The notes below the pieces were generated by a model. That model worked only from the letters and a program-made list of their open reading frames with translations, had not been told where the DNA came from and did no database searches. From Elephas maximus indicus (lineage: Eukaryota > Chordata > Mammalia > Proboscidea > Elephantidae): DNA of 64,000 nt. The stretch is from contig NC_064819.1 of assembly GCF_024166365.1 (NCBI RefSeq), positions 114,310,293-114,374,292 of the forward strand, read 5' to 3'. Numbering within the stretch: the first letter of the stretch is position 1; every line of letters begins with the position of its first letter. Shown in pieces: positions 23,861 to 35,888 of the stretch. Both the position numbers and the translations under genes were made by a program.

Positions 23861-24599
23861 CACTTCTCCTATAGGGTTTCTCCTGTCATTTTGTCATTCT
23901 CAGCACCATATACTAAATCTAGGCTTAAAGTGCCTCATTAGTAGAAACAAGTTCTTACTTTAAACTTATGAAATTCCACCAACCTGTATAGTGTAGCTGT
24001 GAAAGTCAAGTGTATCTTGGCTCTTTTGGAGAAACTTATTGAAATTTTACCAATAGTTTATCAACATACTTAATTTTACCAATTCTTCATGTACACCAGA
24101 CAAGCCTAGATGACTCCCTCCCAATATTAAGAGTTGGACATGTTTAGTGCCACTAGGACAACTCTATTCTTAGCATAGGAGGAGCTAGCAGGCACTTTGA
24201 CCTGGTGCCATCTATCTTCAAACATATTCAGCTACCTCCTATTGACAGAAATAGAGTTCTAAGCCCTGGGATTGGGGCCACATCTTATTCTGAATTGCAG
24301 ATGACTTCACACCTTATCAGAAATGCATTTTTACCATGCTTTGTTCTGCTCAACTCTTCACTTTTTAATATTAATACTATATCTTTCAATTAAGTACACC
24401 ACTACTTACAGGTTATGTTTCTCAGTTTATCTTGACTTAAGTTCATGGAGAGTTTCCTTCATCATTATTTTATAAACTGCTTACTGGGAATAAAATATAA
24501 ACAAAGCTGAGTTTTCACTCTCAGAAATTTCAAAGTCTACTGAGGAAGACAGACATATGCATAGACGATGTTAATGATGAATTATAAATTCCCTAAGAG

Positions 24600-25560
24600 A
24601 AATGGGCCCAAGGTCCAGATTTTTTTTTTTCTCCCACATCCCCACGTTTTCTCTTATTTCCTTCATCTTAGTGTTTACTACCGTTGATGGCTCCAAACTT
24701 AATTTTACATTTCAAACTTTCTTGGTTATTTTGGTGTCAAAAGTTAGCAGAAAATGGGTATAAATAAGAATTAAGTGAAATGTTTATTATTTTACTTCTT
24801 AACCAGAATAGGTTAATCTTCATCCAGATAAGGATATTACAAAAAAAAGAAGAGTCTGTCACTTTCAAGCTTCAGGAAAAATGATAAAGAAATGCTGTTA
24901 TCTCCTAAACCCCACCATTTAAACTCTACCAGAGAGCCTTAGCATTGTTTTGCTTAATAAATGAAGTTCCTAAAATATGTGTAAATTAATTGAGTGAATT
25001 TCATTCATACATATGTTGTAGCAATTAAAACCTCAGGGTGATAAACATAATTAACAAGACAACACCAGTAATGCATACAGTACCCTATAATTTCTACCCA
25101 TTTTTTATTACTACTCATAAAAAAAAAAACCTTCAAAGTTCATTTTCTCAAATTTTCATGAAACTAAGTGACTATAATTAAAAGCTCAATCACTCCTCCA
25201 TGTGTCTGTTAAAAAAGGCCTCATGGGCCTTGCTGAAGGAAGCATGATTTGAGTTGCTTTATTTGGAAAAATATCAGTTTGAGCAGATTTTTACATTAAA
25301 AGTGCCAGAAAATGCACCAAACCATGCATAAAAGAGAATTAAATAAAGTAGCAATTAACAAAGATAATGACGTTTTTCTTATTTTAACTCCAACAACTAT
25401 TAACTGCCACTATGATTTATTATTCTCCTTTCTTTGATGAATATGAGGACTATTTTTAAGAGGCCTGAACTCAGCTAAACTCGTGTACTTTACGGTATCT
25501 GAGTTAATGGACACTGTTAGGAAAATTTATAAGGGAAAAATCCCTGGCCGAAATTCAGCT
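24600..25560. other. Repeat-free A+T-rich island, candidate conserved non-coding sequence
   Basis: Nearly 1 kb with no recognisable transposon, in a window otherwise dense with them. It holds many homeodomain-like cores (aattaattga near 24986, several caattaa and ataatta). No coding frame. Function is inference only. Confidence 0.25.
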
Positions 25561-25789
25561 ATAGGGAAATGGCTTTATTGGAGAATTCATGATGAATACT
25601 TTGAAATGTATATGATCCTCCCTGATAGCTCATCTTAAATTTCAAATGCCTTGTGTTTCTGAGCGTTACTCTGGGACTGTTTCCATACTCCCTTGCTGCC
25701 ATACTTGGTCGTTGATAGTCCAAAGACAAAACAATCAAAAGATTGGTAGGCAAAATGTTTGGGAAAGTACTTGGCTTGGAATCATGGTG

Positions 25790-26290
25790 GTCATAGCCAT
25801 CCTCTAAGATGGCCCCCAATGATCCCTACCTCCTGGTATTTGTATCTCCTGGTATCTGTTGATGTGATTAATAGGTTATAGCAAAAATGATGGTATATCA
25901 ATTCTGAGATTAGGTTATAAAAGACACCATAAGTTCCATCTTCATTTCTCTATTTCTCAGGTCATTTGCTGCAGAGGAAATAAGCCATCATGTTGTGAGC
26001 AGGCCAAATAGAGAGGCCCATGTTGTGAGGAACTGAAGACTTTTGCCAATAACCACATAAGTGACCGTAAAAGTAGCTCTTCCTAGCCCAGTGAAGCCTT
26101 CAGATGACTGCAGTCCTGGCTAAGAGTCTCACTGCAATCTCATGATAAACCCTGACCCACAACCACTTAGCTAAGCTGCTCCCAGATTCCTGAGCTTCAG
26201 AAACTGTGAGATAATAAATACATGTCATTTTAAGCTGCCAAACTATGGGGTAATTTTCTATGCAGCAATATATAACTACTATAATGACCA
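25790..26290 (+). mobile_element. Old ERVL/MaLR-type LTR
   Basis: 'agatggcccccaatgatccc' near the start, 'ggttataaaagacaccataa' in the TATA-like middle, 'gccatcatgttgtgagcagg', 'cttcagatgactgcagtcct', 'aaactgtgagataataaata' and 'gcagcaatatataactacta' at the end. Same layout as 1-262. Confidence 0.6.
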
Positions 26291-26569
26291 TCAGCCTGAT
26301 TTCAATAAAAAGTTCTAATGAATGGGTTGAGGGAGGAAGGTATTAGATACTTATATCTGAAAAACAAAGGTCTTGTAGTCAAACCTCAGATTTGTGTACA
26401 GAGTACTAGACACAGAGAGCTGGGGCAAGGGCCAGTTTTTGTAGCCTTAAGTTCCAGTTGGACAAGCAAATTTGTCAAGAAGTGGATTCTGACAGTAAAA
26501 GGACATTTAAGTTTAATGTCCACAGGGGATGAGAAATCAGGTAGGGAGAGGTGTATAGACTAACACTTT

Positions 26570-26965
26570 TGGAGTAACATGATCTAGCTCCTGCCTGGAA
26601 ATCCAACCCATTTCTGCTATCCACCCCTATCTCAGTATGCTGTAGTCATGTTGACTTTCCATCAGCTCTTAGAAAAGGGCAAACTCATTCCTGTCTCTGG
26701 ACCTTTGAAACACTCCTCAACCAGCACTTAGCATAGCAGGCTCCATTCCTGACCACTGTTTGTGAGTAAATCCACAGTCTGCTATTCCTCTCCTAAAACT
26801 TGTCATAGTCTACAATCATTTTATGTATTCATTTACTTGTTTCCTGTTTTCCTCACTAAAATTTAAAGTCCTTGAGGGCAGAGATACCTCCCTTCCTTGT
26901 TCACTCCTATATCCACTGAACTTAACACAATCCCTGGCATGCAGTAGACACTCAGAACATAACTG
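26570..26965 (+). mobile_element. L2 LINE 3' end
   Basis: 'gcaaactcattcctgtctct', 'ggacctttgaaacactcctc', then 'agtccttgagggcagagata' and 'acaatccctggcatgcagta' match the last part of L2. Confidence 0.75.
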
Positions 26966-27189
26966 TACAATATTGTTAGAATCCAGATCAGGCGATTCCT
27001 CACAACTAGAGGTATAATTATAAGTAATCTCAGAACTGGGGCTATTTGCCCTTTGCCTGCCTTTTAAGCATTTATGGGAGCAAATAAAGGTAACAGGGAA
27101 ACATTTCCCAATTAAGATGAATTCAGTAGAGAGCTGTTTTGTCCAGGGTTTCAAACCAGTTCTTTCTGGTTCGAACTCCTGCTAAGAAT

Positions 27190-27283
27190 TTGCGTTTCCA
27201 CCTCAGATATATAGCATCAGAATCTACAGTTTAACAAGATCCCCAGGTGATTCTTATGTATAATAAATTTTGAGAACCACTGC
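27190..27283 (-). mobile_element. MER5A-like hAT-Charlie fragment
   Basis: 'cagaatctacagtttaacaa', 'gatccccaggtgattcttat', 'ttgagaaccactg' are the 3' half of MER5A. Confidence 0.7.
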
Positions 27284-27289
27284 TCTACT

Positions 27290-27366
27290 AGTGGTTCTTA
27301 GAATTGGTCTCTAACCAGCAGCAGTAGAATCACCTGGGAACTTGTTAGGACTGCAAATTCTCAGCA
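27290..27366 (+). mobile_element. Second MER5A-like fragment
   Basis: 'agtggttcttagaattggtc', 'agtagaatcacctgggaact', 'gttaggactgcaaattctca' are the MER5A 5' half, directly after the 3' half of another copy. Half elements in 3'-5' order suggest two insertions or a rearrangement. Confidence 0.65.
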
Positions 27367-27690
27367 TGAAATAAGACACCACGAAGTGAACTGCCTATGG
27401 GGCAGGGACTAGCACGTGGTCTCTAGGAGCTGAGAATCTCAGCCTTAAAGCTGTAAGGATCTAGATTCTGCCAACAACCATGTGAGCCTGAAATAGCACC
27501 CCTAACCTCAGACAAGGATGCAGCACCCCCTGATACCTTGATTGTAGCCAGTAAGACCCTGAGCCGAGGGCCCAGCTAAGCCATGCCTGGACTCCTGAGC
27601 CAGGAAAACTGGAAGATAATAAATATGTGTTATTTTAAGTCACTAAGTTTATGGTAATTTGTTACACAGCAATAAAAAAATTAATGTAGA
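27367..27690 (+). mobile_element. Old ERVL/MaLR-type LTR, 3' part
   Basis: 'aagataataaatatgtgtta', 'ttttaagtcactaagtttat' and 'aatttgttacacagcaataa' mark the LTR end. Upstream portion weakly matched. Confidence 0.55.
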
Positions 27691-27829
27691 AGTAATACGT
27701 GAGGTTTAGAATTCTATGATCATACATCTGGACTCAATGAGAGGTGAGCAAAAGCCTCCTGCTCACATAAATTATGTGAAGAAAGGCTCTCCTGTTAATG
27801 TTTGTACCTGTCTGAGGGCCTTTGTGTCC

Positions 27830-28007
27830 TGGTAGTCTCAAATTGTGTTCTCAGCTCTACCATTTACCAGCCAAATGATTTGCAACAAGTTCTTTTAGTT
27901 ATTTGAGGCTTAGTTTCCTCATTAGCAAAAGAGGATAATAATAATAATGGCTCTGTAGTATTGTTGTGAGGATAAAGGTAATATATGTAAAGTGCCTAGC
28001 ACAGAGT
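27830..28007 (+). mobile_element. MIR SINE remnant
   Basis: 'cagctctaccatttaccagc', 'gcttagtttcctcattagca', 'ttgttgtgaggataaaggta', 'gtgcctagcacagagtaa' match MIR. An antisense AfroSINE follows immediately. Confidence 0.8.
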
Positions 28008-28112
28008 AACCAAAACCAAAACCCAAACCTATTGCCGATTCAATTCTGACTCATAGCAACCCTATAGGGCAGAGTAGAACTGCCCCCATAGGGTTTCCAA
28101 GGAGCATTTCTC
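28008..28112 (-). mobile_element. AfroSINE-type SINE, 5'-truncated, antisense
   Basis: Tail and body only (aaacccaaacctattgccg, gcagagtagaactgccccca, ggtttccaaggagc); head missing. Confidence 0.88.
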
Positions 28113-28219
28113 AATGCCATTCTTTACACTTGCAATACCCCTCTCCATTTTTTATATGTATTTAAATCTCATATATACTTTTAGACTCAGCAGACATCGT
28201 TTTGTGATTACATTTTGCC

Positions 28220-28310
28220 AGTCCTGAGCTAGACTGCAAGCTCCTGGAAGATGGGAACGTGTTTTTTTCATGCATCCTGCATATAGTAAAATCCTTGTTA
28301 TCCTTGTTAT
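28220..28310 (+). mobile_element. Possible L2/MIR tail fragment
   Basis: 'gactgcaagctcctggaaga' and 'tgcatatagtaaaatccttg' resemble an L2-type 3' end. Weak. Confidence 0.35.
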
Positions 28311-28562
28311 AACATAGATGCCCATGTCACACTCCAGCTCAGATGGCTCTTTCCTGCTTCTGAGCTCAAATGCGTTTGTCATTTACACCATTTACTTGAT
28401 AATTGAGGACTACCTTTCCTATTTAATATTAATACTGCTCTTGTTACTTGAATTTTCTTTTGCAAGTCTTATCTCCCAAAGAGATTTTAATCTTCTTAGG
28501 GTAGAATCATGCATGTTGTTTCTTAATATCCCATAGCTTGCCTATACCTGAAAACATGTATA

Positions 28563-28729
28563 AAAAAAAACGAAACCTGTTGCCCTCGAGTCAATTCTGA
28601 CTCACAGCAACCCTAGAAGACTGAGTAGAACTGCCCCATAGAGTTTCCAGGGAGTGCCTGGTGAATTTGAACTTCTAATCTTTTGGTTAGCAGCCATAGC
28701 TCTTAACCACTACGCCACCAGGGTTTCCA
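28563..28729 (-). mobile_element. AfroSINE-type SINE, antisense, full length
   Basis: Tail 'cgaaacctgttgccctcgag', body, and head 'actacgccaccagggtttcc'. Flanks aaaacatgtata (28551-28562) and aaaacatatata (28730-28741) form a duplication with one change. Confidence 0.9.
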
Positions 28730-28741
28730 AAAACATATATA

Positions 28742-30769
28742 CATTTGTTAGAAGAACAGAAGGTTAAGGGACTTGGGTGGAGATACTAGAGTAGGACATG
28801 GAGCTAAATATCCATGAGTTAAAACAATTTGAACTTTTACTTAGAGTTTAGATGTTTTGAAGTTATGATATAGGATATTAAGTAGGTTTATTATTGTACC
28901 TTCCCTCTTTTTTTGAATACGGTGAAGTAGTTCTATTTCACTTAAGTATCACCAACCAAACAATTTTATGGTATTATGAAGTGTGAAGTTTGGCCTGGGA
29001 ATTTTAATGAAAAATTAGTCTCAGAGAACATGTTGAAGAGTTATTTCTTTTTAATTAGAATTCATTTTATTTGTAGTGATTAATTTAAAACTAATTTAGG
29101 ATTAGATAAATGAGAACAATCTTGGGATCAAGAAACTGACTTAATCAACCATAAAGAAATAGCTATCTCTCAGTGTGAAATGAGAAACAAAACATTAATT
29201 TTATCTGGGAGATCAAACTTTTATCTAAGACAAAATAGGAAGAGAAGGATTTGGGGAAGAAAATTTTAACTTTATATCAAAGCTGAGATTAAGAACACAT
29301 GTTAATTTAATCACTGAAGAGGAAAGCTCGTAGCTTCGATTTACTGACTGAAAGCAATTTACCATAAGGTAACCTTCAGAAAGGTAAAATCTAGAAGTCA
29401 ATAGTAGGATTTGTCTTCATAATTCATCTCATCTCCAATTATTGACCAATCTATTTTTATGTTTTCTAATTGATGCAGCATTTAGATGTCTTTAGAAACA
29501 TTACATTTACAATTCATAGACTTTGTTAGAAAGCTATTAAAAGATTTAATGAATTTTTCTCTTTGCTAATTTTATGTAGTAATTTATTTTCACAAGCTAT
29601 GTTGTTTGGTTCAATGTCTTTCTTTACTTGACTTTTTAACTATCCACCTTTTTTATTTCTTCTTTGCCAATGTCATCATCTATATAAACTATATTTCTTT
29701 CTTTTTCCTCCATTTATGCACTGCATTCCTATCTGGTTTCTTCCACAATAGGTAGATGAAGATGTAAGAACATCCATTTCACAGTTTGCACAATATTTAA
29801 CTGTTCAGCTTCTTTGTTTTGTTGTTTTGTTTTTCCAGCAGAGGTGCCCCAACCGAAGGTAAATTTAAATACAAATACATACATGCACACACACATACAC
29901 ACACAATTTAAAAAATAACACATGAAAACACAATGTGGAATTGAACAGAGTTGAGATAAATAATTACATGATATGAAAAAGAATGTATACTTCTCTATAA
30001 TACCTCAGTAAAGTTTTTAATGACATACAGTTTTATATATGTATGTGTGTATGTCTAAGGTTTTAATTCTTTATACATTAGTATCCACAAAAAAAGGCAT
30101 CAAAACTGATATATAACAGCACAAATGATTTTACCCAGAATTGTCAGAGAGTGAATATATGCTCTTCCCCTTGTTTTATAATCATTCGATTCAAAATGCT
30201 CATTCTATTCAACTCATTTCAATATTATAATGTCCATTTTGGTGGCCAAAGTTAATTTTATTTTCCTTGCAGAACTCCATTTTCTCCACTGAAATGGATA
30301 TGAGGTAACATTTCTGGAGAAAACAAAGCTCATATATATTCAGTGTACATATTCAAATTATCATTTTCTTATTGCAGAAACATAGATTGACTCTATTTAG
30401 ATTATAGGAAAGTCAATTTCAACCTTTTCAGTATGATCATATAAGTGCCGTAAGTCTACATTTGATTCTAAAAAGAAATCTACAGAAGTATTTAAGAGTT
30501 ATTAATTGATTTGAATCTTTTAACATTCTTTGTTGTCTTGTATTTTGCAGCCATAAAAACTTGGGCATAAAGAATATGGCCAAAGACACATATAGGCAGA
30601 TGAGGGACTCCAGGACAGGAGTAATGTCCTCTCCATTATATCTCACTACATCTTAATATGCTGTTACTAAAAAATTATTGTTTTTAATTTCACAGCTTTT
30701 CTTGTATTTTCTCTTTTCACCGTTCAAGTAGACAGTAAGTTCTGAGCTTCTTTAACTTCCTTGTTAAGA
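28742..30769. other. Unassigned sequence, no gene seen
   Basis: About 2 kb without a confident repeat or exon, except a CA-rich stretch at 29885-29906 and a short TATATG-type stretch near 30030-30052. Confidence 0.35.
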
Positions 30770-32241
30770 AAATGACAAACTGTTTTTTAAAGTGGATGTT
30801 GCATTTTTTTGTTGTTGTTGCATTTTGCAATCCTATCAGCAGTTTATGAGAGTTCCAGTTGCCCTTCGTTCTCAACAGAACTTGGTATTGTCATTTTTTA
30901 TTGCTGATTTTAGGTTTTCTATTTCTTTTTTAATATGTGTAGTGACGTTTCATTGTAATTTTAATTTGTATTTCTTTGACGTCTAATGCCTCTAATCATC
31001 TTTTCTGTGTTTATTTGACATTCATGTATCTTCTCTGGTGAAACAGCTGCTTATTTTACTCATTTTAAAAAATGGATTGTTTTCTTATTATGGCATCGTG
31101 AGAGTTCTTTATATATTCTGTGATACAAATTCTTTGTCAGGTATGTGATTTTCATGCATTTTCTACTAGTCTGTAGCTTGTCTTTTCATCCTTTTAACAG
31201 GATCTTTAAACAAGCAAAAGGTTGTAATTTTTTTAGGAAGTTCAACTTAGCAATTTTTTCTTTTATGGATTGTGTTTTGATGTTGTACTTAATATATTGC
31301 CTACCACAAAATTCTTTTCAATGTCCTCTTCCTAAAAATTTTGTTTCATGCTTTATATTTAGACCTCTGATCTTTTTGAGTTAATTTTTATATAAGGTGT
31401 TAGGTATAGGTTAAGTTCCCTTTCCTTTTTTTGTTTTTGGATGTCCAATTGTTCTAGCACTATTTGTTGAAAGGTTAAAATTTCTTTATTGAAACACTTT
31501 TGTAACTTTGCCAGAAGCAAATTGTCCATATTTGTGTGAGTCTATCCCTGGGCCTTGTGTTCAGTTTCATTGATCATTTCACCAACACCGTACGCCTCAA
31601 TTGCTGAAGCTTTACAGTACGTGGTGAAATCAGGTAGTATTCCAAACTTGCTCTTTTCTTTCAGAATTGTTTTGGTATACTATTTCCTTTGCTCTTCCAT
31701 AAATTTTAGGTCAGCTTGTAGATATCTACACAGATTCCTACAGAACATTGATTGAGATTGCATTGAATCTATAGAACAATTTGGGAATATCTGATATCTT
31801 AACAATATTGAGATTTCTAATCAATCGACATTGTATATCTCTTTATTTAGATCTTCTTTGATTTTTTTTCATCAGCACTTTGTAATTTTAGCAAAGAGAA
31901 CCTTCACATAGATTTTTATATATTTAATTTTTGAATGCTGTGATAAGTAGTACTGCTCTTCAAATTTTGATTTCCAGTTGCTTATTGCTAGCTTATAGAG
32001 ATGCAATTGATTTTTCTATACTAATCTTGCATCCTAGGATTGAGATAAACACACATTAGTTTTAGAAGCTTTATTATTTGTTTATTCCTTGGAAATTTTT
32101 ACCTAGGCAATCATGTCATATGTAAAAAAAAAAAAAAAAAGTTTTGTTTCTTCCTCTTCATTGCATTTCTTTGATTATTATTTATTTATTTTTCCACTAT
32201 TTCAATAGCCAAGACTTCCAGTATGATATAAGAATAGTGGG
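30770..32241 (-). mobile_element. Old L1, antisense, segment 1 of 3 (ORF2 3' part)
   Basis: Antisense L1 text in correct order: 'gcaatcctatcagcagttta', 'ctaatcatcttttctgtgtt', 'gttctttatatattctgtga', 'gtccaattgttctagcacta', 'gttgaaaggttaaaatttct' and 'gccaagacttccagtatgat'. It stops at a young L1 and resumes at 34431 (gataagagtggacatctttg), exactly where L1 ORF2 should continue. Many stops; non-functional. Confidence 0.8.
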
Positions 32242-32242
32242 A

Positions 32243-33412
32243 GTAGTCGAAACAGCCTGGTATTGGTACAACAACAGACACATAGACCAGTGGAACAGAA
32301 TTGAGAACCCAGATATAAATCCATCCACATACGAGCAGCTGATATTTGGCAAAGGCCCAGAGTCAGTTAATTGGGGAAAAGATAGTCTTTTTAACAAATG
32401 GTGCTGGCATAACTGGATATCCATTTGCAAAAAAATGAAACAGGGCCCATACCTCACACCATGCACAAAAACTAACTCCAAGTGGATCAAAGACCTAAAC
32501 ATAAAGACTAAAACGATAAAGATCATGGAAGAAAAAATAGGGACAACATTTGGAGCCCTAATACAAGGCATAAACAGAATACAAAACATTACCAAAAATG
32601 ACAAAGAGAAACCAGATAACTGGGAGCTCCTAAAAATCAAACACCTATGTTCATCTAAAGACTTCACCAAAAGAGTAAAAAGACCACCTACAGACTAGGA
32701 AAGAATTTTCAGCTATGACATCTCCGACCAGCCCCTGATCTCTAAAATCTATATGATTCTGTCAAAACTCAACCACAAAAAGACAAACAACCCAATCAAG
32801 AAGTGGGAAAAGGATATGAACACACACTTCACTAAAGAAGATATTCAGGCAGCTAACAGATACATGAGAAAATGCTCTCGATCATTAGCCATTAGAGAAA
32901 TGCAAATTAAAACTACGATAAGATTCCATCTCACTCCAACAAGGCTGGCATTAATCCAAAAAACACAAAATAATAAATGTTGGAGAGGCTGCGGAGAGAT
33001 TGGAACTCTCATACACTGCTGGTGGGAATGTAAAATGGTATAACCACTTTGGAAATCTATCTGGCGATATCTTAAACAGTTAGAAATAGAACTACCATAC
33101 AACCCAGAAATCCCACTCCTCAGAATATACCCTAGAGAAATAAGAGCCTTCACACAAACAGATATATGCACACCCATGTTTACTGCAGCTCTGTTTACAA
33201 TAGCAAAAAGCTGGAAGCAACCAAGGTGTCCATCAACGGATGAATGGGTAAATAAATTGTGGTATATTCACACAATGGAATACTACACATCGATAAAGAA
33301 CAGTGACGAATCTCTGAAACATTTCATAACATGGAGGAACCTGGAAGGCATTATGCTGAGTGAAATTAGTCAGAGGCAAAAGGACAAATATTGTATAAGA
33401 CCACTATTGTAA
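32243..33412 (+). pseudogene. L1 ORF2 C-terminal part, two stops and no frameshift
   Basis: Encodes the C-terminal part of the L1 ORF2 protein, downstream of the reverse transcriptase core. Landmarks are WNRIENPDINPSTYEQLIFG, KGPESVNWGKDSLFNKWCWH, then [20 protein letters not shown], the cysteine region [20 protein letters not shown], and the terminal DEWVNKLWYIHTMEYYTSIK. All segments are in one frame; only two in-frame stops break it, TAG at 32696-32698 (likely from a Trp codon) and TAA at 33041-33043 (likely from a Gln codon). The 5' end of the frame is the truncation junction, so there is no endonuclease or catalytic reverse transcriptase part. An open frame on the opposite strand over 32197-32670 is a shadow. 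Certainly L1-derived and not a host gene. Confidence 0.9.
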
Positions 33413-34404
33413 GATCTTGAGAAATAGTATAAACTGAGAAGAACACATACTTTTGTGGTTACAAGGAGGGGAGGGAGAGAGGGTGGGAGAGGGTTTTTTA
33501 CTGATTCATTAGTAGATAAGAACTGCTTTAGGTGAAGGGAAGGACAATACTCAATACATGGAAGGTCAGCTCAACTGGACTGGACCAAAAGCAAAGAAGT
33601 TTCCGGGATAAACTGAACGCTTCAAAGGTCAGCGGAGCAAGGGCGGGGGTTTTGGGACCATGGTTTAAGGGGACTTCTAAGTCATTTGGCAAAATAATTC
33701 TATTATGAAAACATTCTGCATCCCACTTTGAAATGTGGCATCTGGGGTCTTAAATGCTAACAAGTGGCCATCTAAGATGCATCAATTGGTCTCAACCCAC
33801 CTGGATCAAAAGAGAATGAAGAACACCAAGGTCACACGATAACTAAGAGCCCAAGAGACAGAAAGGGCCACATGAACCAGAGACCTACATCATCCTGAGA
33901 CCAGAAGAACTAGTTGGTGCCCGGCCACAATCGACGACTGCCCTGACAGGGAGAGCAACAGAGAACCCCTGAGGGAGCAGGAGATCAGTGGGATGCAGAC
34001 CCCAAATTCTCATAAAAAGACCATACTTAATGGTCTGACTGAGACTAGAGGAATCCCGGCGGTCATGGTCCCCAAACCTTCTGTTGGCCCAGGACAGGAA
34101 CCATCCCCGAAGACAACTCATCAGACATGAAAGGGACTGGACAGTGGGTAGGTGAGAGATGCTGATGAAGAGTGAGCTAATTATATCAAGTGGTCACTTG
34201 AGACTGTGTTGGCATCTCCTGTCTGGAGGGGGGATGGGACGATAGAGAGAGTTGGAAGCTGGCAAAATAGTCACGAAAGGAGAGACTGGAAGGGCTGACT
34301 CATTAGGGGGAGAGCAAGTGGAAGTACGGAGTAAGGTGTATATAAACTTATATGTGACAGTCTGACTTGATTTGTAAACGTTCACTTGAAGCTCACTAAA
34401 AGTT

Positions 34405-34410
34405 AATAAA
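34405..34410 (+). promoter_or_regulatory. L1 polyadenylation signal AATAAA
   Basis: Directly precedes the poly-A run of the young L1. Confidence 0.7.
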
Positions 34411-34430
34411 AAAAAAAAAAGAATAGTGGG

Positions 34431-34604
34431 GATAAGAGTGGACATCTTTGTCTTGTCCCTAGTCTTAGGGAGAAAGGATTTAGTCTTCAGCATTAAATAT
34501 GACATCTATAGGTATTTCAGATTTCCTTTATTACATGAAGGAATTTGCCTTCTATTCCTAGTTTGTTGAGAGTTTTCCTCATGAAAATTTTTTTAATAAT
34601 TTCT
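34431..34604 (-). mobile_element. Old L1, antisense, segment 2 of 3
   Basis: Continues segment 1: 'gtggacatctttgtcttgtc', 'tccctagtcttagggagaaa', 'ccttctattcctagtttgtt', 'gagagttttcctcatgaaaa'. Interrupted at about 34605 by a second antisense L1 and continues at about 36967. Confidence 0.8.
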
Positions 34605-35888
34605 TTTTGGTTGTTGTTGTTGAGCATATACACAGCAAAAACAAACACCAATTCAAATCTCTACTTGTGCAATTCAGTGACACTGATTATGTTCTTTGAG
34701 TTGAGCAACCATTTTCACCATCCTTTTCTGAGTTGTTCCTCCACCATTAACATAAACTCACTGTCCTCAAGGTCCCTATCAAATCTTTCGAGTTGCTGTT
34801 GTCAGTTTGATCCCGTATACCATATTTTTATGCAAATAATGCATGCCTTCTACATTTGTTTGCCAACCATCCCCTCCCTCCACAAAGTATTTTCATAAGT
34901 GCACTATGCCAATTTTTTTTTTAATGTTGCTGTAAAAAAAAAAATGGCATGGCGGTGCTTGCAAAAATATCTCATGGGGAAGGAGTGGTTGTCAAACAAA
35001 TGTAGAAGATGCATATAATTTGCATAAAAATACAGTAGATAGATCTTAAAACAGCATAATGCTCAAGGCAGACATTCTTTACTAGTTAAGCTAAACTATT
35101 GTGTAATTTCAAGAAGGCTTCAGGGGACATTTTTGGTTTAAGGTTTCAAGATTATTTTAGGGCAATAGTTTCAGGGTTTCATCCATACTCCATGGCTCCA
35201 GAAAGCCTGGATTCCATGAGATTTTGAAAATTTGTTCTGCATTTTCCTCCTTTTGATCAAGATTCTTCTATAGAATCTTCAATCAAAATATTCAGTAAGG
35301 GTAGCCAGGCACCATGTAGTTATAGTCTCATGGCAAAGGAGGCAGTTGTTCATGGAGGTAATTAGCCATACATTCCATTTTCTCCTTCTGACTCTCCTTC
35401 CTCTTTTGCTCCAGGCAAATAGAGACCAATTGTTGTGCCCAGATGGCTGCTTGTAATCTCTTAAGACCCCAGGCACTTCACAACAAACTAGGAGGTAGGA
35501 CAGAAGCACTAAACGCATTATTGGGCCAATTAATTGGGATGTCCCATGAAACCATGATCCTAAACATCTAAACCAAGGAACCAAACCCCAGGAAGTGTTT
35601 TGTTGTATGTAAGTAGCCTCAGCAGGGTTTTTTTTTGTTTTTTGTTTTTTTTTTGTCGTTGTCGTAACTATATCTCACAACTTTTGCCAATTCGACTTTT
35701 TACAAGTGTACAACTTTCTGACAGCAATTACAATAACTATGTAGCCCGACCCTTAATCAATGTAATTTTTTCATTACTGTAAACCAAAACACAGTACTCC
35801 ATAAGCAATAACCCCCTTTTCCCCTCCCTCCCATCCCTGGTCACCACTGAGAAATGTTGATCTGTATATATTTGCCTCTTTTGTCTTT

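Larger units (their letters stand above)
32242..34418 (+). mobile_element. Young 5'-truncated L1 with perfect target-site duplication
   Basis: Contains the end of ORF2 (to 33412), a 1-kb 3' UTR with the polypurine stretch at 33460-33490, AATAAA at 34405-34410 and a poly-A end. A 12-bp duplication, aagaatagtggg, is at 32230-32241 and 34419-34430. Together with the intact frame this marks a relatively recent insertion. It lies head-on in an older L1 on the other strand, so read-through from either side makes antisense L1 RNA. Confidence 0.93.

Noticed and set aside
32197-32670. 157-codon open frame on the minus strand
   Set aside because: It is the antisense shadow of L1 ORF2 and matches no known protein.
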